Positions 23,321 through 31,597 of a DNA stretch of 64,000 nucleotides are shown here, in pieces. The DNA lies in assembly GCA_050732935.1 (NCBI GenBank), contig JBOHRW010000103.1:1-64000 (forward strand). The letters are read 5' to 3'. The notes below the pieces were generated by a model, which was not told the origin of the DNA, made no database searches, and saw only the letters and a program-made list of their open reading frames with translations. The DNA comes from DASRVA01 sp050732935 (GTDB lineage: Bacteria; Gemmatimonadota; Gemmatimonadetes; JACCXV01; JAHWKZ01). Every line of letters starts with the position of its first letter. Positions within the stretch are counted from its first letter, which is position 1. A program made the translations under genes and the position numbers.

Positions 23321-24077
23321 CGATGACCAGCCGTCGCTCCTTCATGAAGTCGCGCAACACGATGTGCCGCGGGCTGTCGCGGCCCCCGACCGGTTGAAAA
23401 TCGTCGAACCGGACGCGATACACCAGCCTCCCGTCCCGGGCCTGCCGGTACTCCACCAGATGCCCCTCGGGCGCCTGCAGCGTCAGAGCGTGGAGCGTGT
23501 CGCCCCGCCGGACGTAAAGCGTACGCCGGTTTCCGTCGGTCGCCGCCGCTGTGGCGTCCGCTCCCTGGACGAGCTCCCGCACGTCATAGGCCCCGACGAG
23601 CGCGCCCAGGATCTCCGGGCTCACGAGCGCCCGCTCACCGGTCAGCTCGGCGAAGCGGGGATCCCCGACCTCGCCGGTCAGGACCTCGCCCTCGCGCGGG
23701 AGCCGGACGGTCAGCCGATCTCCCTCCAGCCGCACCGAGAGCACGTGGGTGTCGTGCGGGCCGAACACATCGGCGTCCAGCCGTCGCGGGTCACCGCGGT
23801 ACTCGACCGCTCCCGCCCCCGAGAAGCGGCGTCGACCCTCGAGCAGGGTGACGTCGAAGATGCGCTTGGTCGCCTCGATGGCCTCGTGCTGAGCAGCCAG
23901 CGCCTCGATCAGCGGGGCCGGATCGATGCCCCCCCGCGCCGCCTCCCGCGCCGCCTCCTCGAGGGTCGTCACGCATCCCGCTGCGAGGGCCACGAGGGCC
24001 ACCCCGAAGGCCATCCTCCCGGGCGCGCCGGCTGGCACGCTCCGCCGCCGACCCCGATCTTCCCCTTCCGTGCGCAC
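23283..24077 (-). CDS. LolB/DUF4292-like outer-membrane lipoprotein
   Basis: A 264-residue predicted lipoprotein with an Arg-rich n-region and lipobox LAAGC (Cys35). The mature part begins with a helix and continues as alternating strands such as GRRRFSGAGAVEYRGDPRRL and VLSVRLEGDRLTVRLPREGE, which fits the LolA/LolB-like fold of DUF4292. The GTG at 24077 was chosen because AGGAGGGAG lies six bases upstream. It precedes lptE with overlap, so a role in lipoprotein or LPS traffic is a reasonable inference. Its start codon faces that of the plus-strand lipoprotein gene. Confidence 0.72.
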   Translation of the reverse strand: MRTEGEDRGRRRSVPAGAPGRMAFGVALVALAAGCVTTLEEAAREAARGGIDPAPLIEALAAQHEAIEATKRIFDVTLLEGRRRFSGAGAVEYRGDPRRLDADVFGPHDTHVLSVRLEGDRLTVRLPREGEVLTGEVGDPRFAELTGERALVSPEILGALVGAYDVRELVQGADATAAATDGNRRTLYVRRGDTLHALTLQAPEGHLVEYRQARDGRLVYRVRFDDFQPVGGRDSPRHIVLRDFMKERRLVIDVTREHEEVTGV

Positions 24078-24078
24078 G

Positions 24079-24387
24079 ATGATCTCCCTCCTGGTGCTCG
24101 TCGGGGGCCTCGCCACCTGCGGGCGCGACGCCCCACGGGAACCTTCTCCGGCGACGATCGATCCGGCCACCTTCGCGGCCGTACTGGGGGAGCTCGCCGT
24201 GGCCCGGATCGAGGCCCTGCCCGATACCACTCTGTACAGGCAGCGACGGTCGGAGATCCTGCGCCGAGCCGGAGTGACCGAGCAGGAGCTCCGCGTGTTC
24301 GCGGCCGCCCGGGGCGGCGATCCCGAACTCATGAGCGACCTATACGAGCGGGTGGGAGCTCGCATCGACTCCCACGCCCAGCGGTGA
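24079..24387 (+). CDS. Small predicted lipoprotein, possibly DUF4296-like
   Basis: One of only two plus-strand genes. It encodes 102 residues: a signal peptide ISLLVLVGGLATC ending in a plausible lipobox Cys14, then a helical domain with DPATFAAVLGELAVARI and the block EILRRAGVTEQELRVFAAAR that recalls DUF4296-type lipoproteins. No Shine-Dalgarno site precedes the ATG. A GTG at 24070 would add three residues including Arg. The gene ends 18 bases from the convergent guaA stop. Function unknown. Confidence 0.6.
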   Translation: MISLLVLVGGLATCGRDAPREPSPATIDPATFAAVLGELAVARIEALPDTTLYRQRRSEILRRAGVTEQELRVFAAARGGDPELMSDLYERVGARIDSHAQR

Positions 24388-24405
24388 GGGCCGCTGAAAA
24401 TGCCC

Positions 24406-25986
24406 CTACTCCCACTCGATCGTGGCCGGAGGTTTGCTGGAGACGTCATACACCACCCTGTTCACCCCGCGCACCTCGTTGATGATCCGGTTGGAGACAC
24501 AAGCCAGAAAGTCGGGCGGGAACGGGAACCAGTCGGCGGTCATCCCGTCCCGCGAGGTCACCGCGCGCAGCGCGACCACACTCTCGTAGGTCCGGTAGTC
24601 CCCCATCACGCCGACGGCCTTGACCGGCAGCAGCACCGCGAAGGCCTGCCAGATCCGGTCGTACAGACCGGCGGCGTGGATCTCCTGGAGGAAGATGGCG
24701 TCGACCTCCTGCAGGAGCGCCACCCGCCCGGCGGTCACCTCGCCCAGGATGCGGACCGCCAGCCCCGGGCCGGGAAAGGGATGTCGTCCGAGGATGTCCT
24801 CGGGGAGCCCCAGCTCGCGGCCCACCTGCCGAACCTCGTCCTTGAACAGCTCGCGCAGCGGCTCCACCACCTCGAGGCGCATCCGCTCCGGGAGACCCCC
24901 GACGTTGTGGTGCGTCTTGATGGTCACCGACGGCCCCCGGACCGACATCGACTCGATCACGTCCGGATAGAGCGTCCCCTGGACCAGGAAGCTCACGCCC
25001 TCGATCTCGTCGGCGGCCTTCTCGAAGATCTCGATGAACCGGTGCCCGATCCGGCGCCGCTTCTCCTCAGGATCCAGGACGCCCTCGAGATCGGCCAGGA
25101 AGCGCTCGCCGGCGTCCACCGTCTCAAGACGGTAGTGGAGGTGCTCCCGAAACGTCCGCTCCACCTGATGGCGCTCGTCCTTCCGCAACAGGCCCGTGTC
25201 GACGAGGATGCAGGCCAGCCGATCGCCGATCGCGCGATGGACGAGGGCCGCCGCAACGGCCGAGTCGACCCCGCCCGAGAGCCCGCAGACGGCCCGGCCG
25301 ACACCGATCCGCGCGCGGACCCCGGCCACCGCCGCATCGATGAACGAGGCCATGGTCCAGTCCGGAACGCAGCCCGCGATCTCGAACACGAAGTTGGCCA
25401 GCAGCTCCTCCCCGCGCTCGGTATGAGCGACCTCGGGGTGGAACTGGACGCCGAAGCGCCGGGTCTCGGGATTCCCGAACGCGGCGACCACGTCCCCACC
25501 CGACACCGCGTAGGCCGCGTATCGATGGGGCACGCTCTCGACCCGGTCGCCGTGGCTCATCCAGACGTCCAGCGCCTCGTCGTCCTCGAAGCCGTCGAAG
25601 AGACCGACCGGGTTGGTGACCGTCACCCGCGCGCGGCCGTATTCGCGGGCCCGGGCGGGCTCCACGACGCCGCCCTCGGAGCGGGCCAGAAGCTGCATGC
25701 CATAGCAGATCCCGAGGATCGGGACCGGCAGGTCGAGCAGACCCTCCCGGGGATGGGGCGCGTCCTCGTCGTAGACGCTGGAGGGCCCCCCGGAGAGGAT
25801 GATCCCGGCCGGCGCCCACTCGCGAATGACCTCGGGATCGAGCGAGAAGGGGTGGATCTCGCAGTACACCCTCTGCTCCCGGATCCGCCGGGCGATGAGC
25901 TGGGTGTACTGACTCCCGAAGTCGAGGATCAGGATCCACGCCCCGGGACGGCGGTGGCTGCCTTCCGCTGGCTGGTCAGAACTCAT
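24406..25986 (-). CDS. guaA: GMP synthase (glutamine-hydrolysing)
   Basis: Converts XMP, ATP and glutamine to GMP. From the ATG at 25986 it has 526 residues: a class I glutamine amidotransferase (nucleophile Cys94 in GICYGMQ, His in QFHPEV), the ATP pyrophosphatase P-loop GLSGGVDSAVAAAL, and the C-terminal dimerisation domain ending KPPATIEWE. The start overlaps the phosphodiesterase gene by 11 bases. Confidence 0.96.
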   Translation of the reverse strand: MSSDQPAEGSHRRPGAWILILDFGSQYTQLIARRIREQRVYCEIHPFSLDPEVIREWAPAGIILSGGPSSVYDEDAPHPREGLLDLPVPILGICYGMQLLARSEGGVVEPARAREYGRARVTVTNPVGLFDGFEDDEALDVWMSHGDRVESVPHRYAAYAVSGGDVVAAFGNPETRRFGVQFHPEVAHTERGEELLANFVFEIAGCVPDWTMASFIDAAVAGVRARIGVGRAVCGLSGGVDSAVAAALVHRAIGDRLACILVDTGLLRKDERHQVERTFREHLHYRLETVDAGERFLADLEGVLDPEEKRRRIGHRFIEIFEKAADEIEGVSFLVQGTLYPDVIESMSVRGPSVTIKTHHNVGGLPERMRLEVVEPLRELFKDEVRQVGRELGLPEDILGRHPFPGPGLAVRILGEVTAGRVALLQEVDAIFLQEIHAAGLYDRIWQAFAVLLPVKAVGVMGDYRTYESVVALRAVTSRDGMTADWFPFPPDFLACVSNRIINEVRGVNRVVYDVSSKPPATIEWE

Positions 25987-26464
25987 GGAACTCGACCTCC
26001 CCGCTGGCGGTGTCGTAGACGGCGAAGGAGGGGACGCCTCCCAGCCACCCGCAGAGCTCGCCCGGATTGACGATGCGGGTACGACCGACGGAGCGCTCGT
26101 CCCGCTCGTGCGTGTGGCCGTACACGACCAGGTCGTAGTCCCCCGTCGCGGCAAGGGCGTCCACGCCTCGGGGCTCGTGCATCATCAGGATCCGCCGCCG
26201 ATCGATGCGGGACTCCCACCACTGCCACTCCATCCGGGCTCCGATCTCGGCGAACGCCTGCATCAGCCGATAGACGTCACCGTCGTTGTTCCCCCAGATC
26301 CCGTGCAGGGGGGCCTCCAGGCGACCCAGCTCCTGGACCGCGAAGGGCGAGCAGTAGTCGCCCGCGTGCAGGACGACGTCCGCCGCGAGGCGGTTGAGGA
26401 GGCTGACCGCCTCCCGGATCCGCGGGACGTGATCGTGCGAGTCGCTGACCAGGCCCACCCTCAT
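25976..26464 (-). CDS. YfcE/MJ0936-type metallophosphodiesterase
   Basis: Calcineurin-like phosphoesterase of 162 residues with the metal-ligand motifs GLVSDSHDHVPRI, HAGDYCSPF, GIWGNNDGD, MMHEP and VVYGHTHERD. The physiological substrate of this family is not settled; cyclic or other phosphodiesters are cleaved in vitro. It overlaps hisS by four bases and guaA by 11. Confidence 0.88.
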   Translation of the reverse strand: MRVGLVSDSHDHVPRIREAVSLLNRLAADVVLHAGDYCSPFAVQELGRLEAPLHGIWGNNDGDVYRLMQAFAEIGARMEWQWWESRIDRRRILMMHEPRGVDALAATGDYDLVVYGHTHERDERSVGRTRIVNPGELCGWLGGVPSFAVYDTASGEVEFHEF

Positions 26465-27765
26465 GGGGTCGATCGCCCACCCAGCCGGGCGATCGCCGCC
26501 TCGATGCCCAGGACGGACTCCTCTCCGGTGGATAGATCCCGCAGGGTCAGCCGATCGTCCGCGCGCTCCCGCTCGCCGATCACGACCGCCACCCGGGCTC
26601 CCGCCTGTGCCGCGCTCTTGAGCCCGCGACCGACCGAGGCGTCGCGGAGCGCCACGTCGGTCCGCACCCCGGCTCCGCGCAGGCGGGTGGCCAACCCGAG
26701 CGAGTACAGGCGGTCCTCGGGGGAGACGGGAATCACGTAGGCCTCGCAGCGTCCCTCGAGCGAGGGACCGCGACCGACCCTCTCCAGCAGCTCGGTCAGG
26801 ACCGCCTCGCCGAGCCCGAACCCCACGGCCGGAAGCCGTTCGCCTCCGAGACCGGCCAGGAGATCGTCGTACCGCCCCCCTCCGCAGATCGCCCGCAGCT
26901 GGCCGGCCCGGTCGTGCATCTCGAAGACGATGCCCGTGTAGTACGCGAGCCCGCGCACGATGGCGGCGTCGAAGGCGCAGTACTCCGCCATGCCGTAGGC
27001 GTCCAGCTGAGCCTCGAGCTCGTCCAGGGCCGCCGACTCGGCCATGAGGTCGACGCCCGCCTCGGCGAGCGCGGCTAGGAAGCCCGAACGCTCGCGGCGC
27101 CCGACCGCTTCCATCAGGACGGCCGCGGCACGGTCCTCCACCCCCGCGCGGGCGAGCGACCTCTTCGTCTCGCCCGGTCCGCTTCGGATCAGCTTGTCGA
27201 GCGCGGCGAAGGCGACCGGCCAGCGATCGGTGGGAACCTCCAGCCGCCCGAGCGCTCTATCGAGGAGCCGACGATCGCTGTAGCGGACCACGAAGTCCCC
27301 GGCACCCAGGCCGCACGCCCGCAGCGAATCCACCCCCGCGGCGATGATCTCGGCATCGGCCTCGACCCCCGGGATGCCGAGGATGTCCAGGTTGAGCTGC
27401 CAGAACTCGCGGAACCGCCCGCGCTGGGGGCGCTCGTAGCGAAAGAGGCGCGGTATCGAGAACCATTTGATGGGCCTGGCCAGACCCGAGCTGCGGGCGG
27501 CGATCATGCGCGCCAGGGACGGCGTCATCTCCGGGCGCAGGGCGACCTTTCGGCCCCCGCGATCCTCGAAGGCGTAGAGCTGGTCGACGATCTCCTCGCC
27601 CGACTTGACGGTGAACAGCTCGAGCGTCTCGATCGCCGGCGCGTCGTACTCCTCGAACCCGTAGCGGAGCGCGACCTCGCGCCAGCGCTCCTCGATCCAG
27701 CGGCGGACGCGCATGGTCTCGGGGTAGAAGTCGCGGGTCCCCGGCACGCGTTCGAATCGCGTCAC
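26461..27765 (-). CDS. hisS: Histidyl-tRNA synthetase
   Basis: Class II aminoacyl-tRNA synthetase of 434 residues that charges tRNA-His. It begins FERVPGTRDFYPETM and contains motif 2 (FRYERPQRGRFREFWQ), the histidine-specific loop LAYYTGIVFEM, motif 3 around AVGFGLGEAVL, and the C-terminal anticodon-binding domain. It overlaps its neighbours by four bases on both sides. Confidence 0.95.
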   Translation of the reverse strand: MTRFERVPGTRDFYPETMRVRRWIEERWREVALRYGFEEYDAPAIETLELFTVKSGEEIVDQLYAFEDRGGRKVALRPEMTPSLARMIAARSSGLARPIKWFSIPRLFRYERPQRGRFREFWQLNLDILGIPGVEADAEIIAAGVDSLRACGLGAGDFVVRYSDRRLLDRALGRLEVPTDRWPVAFAALDKLIRSGPGETKRSLARAGVEDRAAAVLMEAVGRRERSGFLAALAEAGVDLMAESAALDELEAQLDAYGMAEYCAFDAAIVRGLAYYTGIVFEMHDRAGQLRAICGGGRYDDLLAGLGGERLPAVGFGLGEAVLTELLERVGRGPSLEGRCEAYVIPVSPEDRLYSLGLATRLRGAGVRTDVALRDASVGRGLKSAAQAGARVAVVIGERERADDRLTLRDLSTGEESVLGIEAAIARLGGRSTP

Positions 27766-29081
27766 CGGGCGGCCCCCGCAGCCGGAACCCGGTACAGGGA
27801 GCCCGGGCCGGAGCGTCCGAGGGCCCGCATCGCGTCGCCCACCGTGTGGAAGGATCCGGTGACGAGGATCCGCCCCACCTGCCCGCCGGCCGCCTCCCGT
27901 CGGGCCTCGGCAAGCCCTTCAGCCACGCTGTCGGCCCAGCGGATCCATGGCCAGCACCCGAGACCCGGGGGCCGCCCCAGTCGGCGGTCGGGCGGGGCGT
28001 CGGTGAGCCCGCACAGCCATCCGCGGCCGCCCAGCGAGGACAGGCGTTCGAGCATCCCGGACCAGTCCTTGTCCGCCAGGAAGCCGGCCACCACGAGGGT
28101 CGATCCTTCCGCGAGGCCGGTGAGACTCTCCGTCAGGCGCCCGATCGCGGCCGGGTTGTGGGCCACGTCGAAGACGATCTCTATCCCGTCGACGACCCAG
28201 CGTTCGGCCCGGCCCACCGGGCGGACGCCGCCGAGCGCCTCGCGTACGCTGGATGCCGCGAGGGGGCGGACCGTCGCCCGTTCCCAGGCCCGTACGGCGA
28301 GCGCGGCGTCGCGGGCGAAATGGGCGCCCTTGATCGGCAGCGCGAGATCCGATCCCCGCCAGTCGGGACCGGCATAGTCGAACCGGGTCCCGTCCTCCAC
28401 GAGCCGCACGTCCAGCCGGACGTCGGCCTCGAGAAAGCCGATCGGGGCTCCGGTCTCGCGGGCCGACTCGACGAGGCCGTCCCGCACCTCGGGCGTTCCC
28501 GCTTCGCCGACCAGCGCCGGGATGCCCGCCTTGAAGATGCCGGCCTTCTCGCGCGCGATCGCGGTCAGATCACGTCCGAGCTGGGGCTCGTGGTCGCGAG
28601 CCACGTTCGTGACCACCGCGATCTCGGGCTGGACCACGTTGGTCGCGTCGAGCCGGCCCCCCAGGCCGACCTCGACGACCGCCAGCTCCACGCCGGTGGC
28701 GGCGAAGTGCTCAAAGGCCATCAGCGTGGTCGCCTCGAAGTAGGTCAGACCTCGTACGCGGCTCCAGTCGGCTACGCGCCTCCAGGCGTCGACGACCGCC
28801 TCCCGGGCGATCGGCTCGCCGTCGACACGGATCCGCTCGCGGAAGTCCAGCACGTGAGGCGAGGTGTAGCAGCCGGTTCTGAGTCCGTGGGCCGTGCCGA
28901 TCGCAGCCAGGCAGGCCGCCGTCGTCCCCTTCCCGTTGGTGCCGCCCACATGGAGGGTGGGACAGGCGAGCTCGGGATGCCCGGCCGCCTCGCAGTAAGC
29001 GCGCACCTCCTCGAGGCCGAGCCGGATCCCGAACCTCTCGAGACGCTGGAGGGCGGTAAGCGCCTCCCGGTACTCGCTCAC
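27762..29081 (-). CDS. folC: Folylpolyglutamate synthase / dihydrofolate synthase
   Basis: Mur-ligase-family enzyme that adds glutamate to folates and may make dihydrofolate. It has 439 residues with the P-loop HVGGTNGKGTTAACL, the segment EVGLGGRLDATNVV, NVARDHEPQLG and the C-terminal domain motif FDVAHNPAAI. It follows accD with a four-base overlap, a linkage seen in many bacteria. Confidence 0.94.
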   Translation of the reverse strand: MSEYREALTALQRLERFGIRLGLEEVRAYCEAAGHPELACPTLHVGGTNGKGTTAACLAAIGTAHGLRTGCYTSPHVLDFRERIRVDGEPIAREAVVDAWRRVADWSRVRGLTYFEATTLMAFEHFAATGVELAVVEVGLGGRLDATNVVQPEIAVVTNVARDHEPQLGRDLTAIAREKAGIFKAGIPALVGEAGTPEVRDGLVESARETGAPIGFLEADVRLDVRLVEDGTRFDYAGPDWRGSDLALPIKGAHFARDAALAVRAWERATVRPLAASSVREALGGVRPVGRAERWVVDGIEIVFDVAHNPAAIGRLTESLTGLAEGSTLVVAGFLADKDWSGMLERLSSLGGRGWLCGLTDAPPDRRLGRPPGLGCWPWIRWADSVAEGLAEARREAAGGQVGRILVTGSFHTVGDAMRALGRSGPGSLYRVPAAGAAR

Positions 29082-29944
29082 GTCTCCTCGGCCGGAGCCT
29101 CGCCACCCGTCATCCAGCGCAGCGTGCGCGAGATCGTCCGCTTCAAGCGCTCGCGCGGCACGACCGCGTCGACGAAGCCGTGGTCGAGTACGAACTCGGC
29201 GGTCTGGAACTCCTCAGGCAGATCCTGGCCGATCGTCTGCTTGATGACCCGCGGACCTGCGAACCCGATCTGGGCTCCCGGCTCGGCGTAGATCACGTCG
29301 CCCAGCATGGCGTAGGAAGCGGTAACGCCCCCGGTGGTGGGATCCGTGTCGATGGCGGCGAACGGGAAACCCCGCCGGTCGAGATCGGCCAGCAGGGCGC
29401 TGGTCTTGGCCATCTGCATGAGCGAAAGGACGCCTTCCTGCATGCGCGCCCCCCCGCTGGCGGAGACGATCACCAGCGGGATCTGGCGCTCGATCGCCCG
29501 CTCGATGGCTCGCGCCACCTTCTCGCCGACGACCGATCCCATGCTGCCCCCCATGAAGCCGAAGTCCATGACGGCCACCGACACCTCGAGCCCGTCCACC
29601 GCTCCGATGCCGCACACGATCGCGTCGGCGCGGTGGGTGCGGGCGCGATACTCCTCCAGGCGTTCTGGATACGGCTTGGAGTCCACGAAGTCGAGGGGGT
29701 CGACGCTGGCCAGATCGGCATCGTGCTCCTCGAACGAGCCGTCGTCGAGGAGAATCTCCAGATACTCCTGGACGCCGACCCGGAAGTGATGCCCGCAGTC
29801 GAAGCAGACCCAGCTGCGGCCGGCGAGGTCCTTGCGATAGAGGATGTTCCCGCAGGATGGACACTTCTGCCAGAGCTCGCCAGGAAGCTCCTTCCGGGCA
29901 GTCGTCTCCTCGATCTTCCGTTTGTCGCGTTTGAACCAGCTCAT
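29078..29944 (-). CDS. accD: Acetyl-CoA carboxylase carboxyltransferase subunit beta
   Basis: Beta half of the carboxyltransferase that makes malonyl-CoA. It has 288 residues with an N-terminal four-cysteine zinc finger (CPSCGNILYRKDL ... CFDCGHHF), MGGSMGSVVGEK, SASGGARMQEGVLSLMQMAK and the crotonase-like core. The alpha subunit gene accA is not in this window. accB and accC are 32 kb away near the other end. Confidence 0.96.
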   Translation of the reverse strand: MSWFKRDKRKIEETTARKELPGELWQKCPSCGNILYRKDLAGRSWVCFDCGHHFRVGVQEYLEILLDDGSFEEHDADLASVDPLDFVDSKPYPERLEEYRARTHRADAIVCGIGAVDGLEVSVAVMDFGFMGGSMGSVVGEKVARAIERAIERQIPLVIVSASGGARMQEGVLSLMQMAKTSALLADLDRRGFPFAAIDTDPTTGGVTASYAMLGDVIYAEPGAQIGFAGPRVIKQTIGQDLPEEFQTAEFVLDHGFVDAVVPRERLKRTISRTLRWMTGGEAPAEET

Positions 29945-29975
29945 GGGGTCACCCGCGGTCGGCAGGGGCTAAAGG

Positions 29976-30449
29976 CTACGTTTCGCCTCCGGCGAGGTCA
30001 ACCGTCATGGTGACGGCGTCCTCCCGAGGATGGCTGTAATAGTCGCGACGCCGGCCGGTGGCCGCGAAGCCGTGCCCGAGGTAGAAGGATCGGGCCGCCT
30101 CGTTGGAGACACGCACCTCGAGGTACATGCGGCCGGCTCCGCGCTCGCGCGCGGCCTCGCGCATGGCGTCCAGCAGTCGTCCTCCCACCCCGCGACGTCG
30201 GTGGAGTACGGACACCGCGAGGTTGGCCAGCTCGGCCTCGTCGCCGGCCACCCAGCCGAGCGCGTAGCCCGCCAGCGACCCGTCGGCCAGGAACGCCACC
30301 CGACCGATCGCCCCTGGCAGGTCCATGATCCGCGCGAAGTGCTCCGGGGGCCAGGGCGAAGGATAGATGCCCTGCTCCAGCGGCACGACGGCGGTGAGAT
30401 CGGCATGCTCGAGCGGCCGGATCTGAAGTCCTGGAACGGCGATGCTCAT
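29976..30449 (-). CDS. rimI: Ribosomal-protein-alanine N-acetyltransferase RimI
   Basis: GNAT acetyltransferase that acetylates the N-terminus of S18. From the ATG at 30449 it has 157 residues with LAVSVLHRRRGVGGRLLDAM (acetyl-CoA site) and EVRVSNEAARSFYLGHGF. It overlaps tsaB by four bases. The tsaE-tsaB-rimI order is common and supports the name over a generic GNAT call. Confidence 0.9.
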   Translation of the reverse strand: MSIAVPGLQIRPLEHADLTAVVPLEQGIYPSPWPPEHFARIMDLPGAIGRVAFLADGSLAGYALGWVAGDEAELANLAVSVLHRRRGVGGRLLDAMREAARERGAGRMYLEVRVSNEAARSFYLGHGFAATGRRRDYYSHPREDAVTMTVDLAGGET

Positions 30450-31060
30450 CGACCGGTGACCTCCGTGGGCGGACGGGCATAGGCGATCTGCAGTGCGCCC
30501 GGCGTCGACAGCCGATAGGCGTCGGGAGCGCGGGCCGCGAGCGCGGCCAGCGCCGCGGCGGGAGAGGACCCACGTTCCCGTTTCTCGAGCTGCACGTGCG
30601 GGACCCCGCCCGCCCACGCCCGGACGCGATCGGCGTCGATGTCGACGGGCCCCCGAACGATGGCCCACACCTCCCCGTCACGCTCGAGAACGGCCACGTA
30701 TCGCCGTCCCCGGCGGGCGTCCAGGCTGGCGCATACAGGGGTCGTCTCCGGTCGCGCGCAAGCCTCCGCCACGACCGCCAGCGTGGACGCGGCAAACAGG
30801 GAAAGCTTCCCGATCTCCGCGATCGCCAGGGCCATCGCCGCTCCGACGCGGAGACCCGTGAACGAGCCCGGGCCGGCCGGCACCGCGAGGCCGTCCAGAT
30901 CCGACCATCCCAGCCCGGCCTCGTCGAGCAGGGCCTCCATCGCCGGGGCGCTCTCACGAAACGCGGAGCGCCACGAGAGGCGACCCTCGAGAACCCGCCC
31001 ATCGACGTGCAGCGCCACGCCGGCCTCGAAGGTGGCCGTGTCGATGGCCAGGATTCTCAT
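30446..31060 (-). CDS. tsaB: tRNA threonylcarbamoyladenosine biosynthesis protein TsaB
   Basis: Partner of TsaD in forming t6A37 in tRNAs that read ANN codons. From the ATG at 31060 it has 204 residues with the ASKHA opening RILAIDTATFEAGVAL, PAGPGSFTGLRVGAAMA and ASLDARRGRRYVAVLE. It overlaps tsaE and rimI by four bases each. The tsaD gene is not in the window. Confidence 0.93.
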   Translation of the reverse strand: MRILAIDTATFEAGVALHVDGRVLEGRLSWRSAFRESAPAMEALLDEAGLGWSDLDGLAVPAGPGSFTGLRVGAAMALAIAEIGKLSLFAASTLAVVAEACARPETTPVCASLDARRGRRYVAVLERDGEVWAIVRGPVDIDADRVRAWAGGVPHVQLEKRERGSSPAAALAALAARAPDAYRLSTPGALQIAYARPPTEVTGR

Positions 31061-31551
31061 CCCCCGCTCTCCAGGGCCTCGAATAGACCCATCCAGGCCC
31101 GGCCGACCAGCCTTCCCGCCAGGCGCTGCCCGTGCTCCTCTCGCGCGAGCGCGATCACGGCATAGGGCGGTCGCACCAGGCCGGCCACGAGCTCCGGCCA
31201 CTCCACGCACGCCAGACCGCGTGGAGACAGCATCTCGTCGAGGTCCAGGCTCTCGAGCTGGGCAGGGTCCTGCAGCCGGTAGAGATCGGCGTGGACGAAC
31301 CGGCGTCGGCCGTTGTAATGGAGCACGAGGTTGTAGGTCGGGCTGGCCACGGGGCCCGCCACCCCGCAGCCGGCGGCGACCCCTTGGGCGAACGTGGTCT
31401 TCCCCGCCCCCAGCGGTCCTTCCAGGAGAATCACGGCCCCGTCCGGACCGAGCTCGCCGAACCGCTGTCCCAGGAGCTTCATGTCGGCGGGCCCCGGGGC
31501 AAGCCGCTCGAACGTGAAGACCTCCGGCTCGACTGGATCCTCGCGCGCCAC
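31057..31551 (-). CDS. tsaE: tRNA threonylcarbamoyladenosine biosynthesis ATPase TsaE
   Basis: P-loop ATPase that activates the TsaBD complex for t6A synthesis. It has 164 residues with Walker A in LEGPLGAGKTTFAQG, SPTYNLVLHY, and the aspartates of FVHADLYRL and CVEWPE. The start is the GTG at 31551, with GAGG six bases upstream. It follows uvrB after 46 bases. Confidence 0.92.
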   Translation of the reverse strand: MAREDPVEPEVFTFERLAPGPADMKLLGQRFGELGPDGAVILLEGPLGAGKTTFAQGVAAGCGVAGPVASPTYNLVLHYNGRRRFVHADLYRLQDPAQLESLDLDEMLSPRGLACVEWPELVAGLVRPPYAVIALAREEHGQRLAGRLVGRAWMGLFEALESGG

Positions 31552-31597
31552 CTAGCGCCTCGGTGCGGAAATGCGCGTCAGCATCGAGAGGGAGGCA

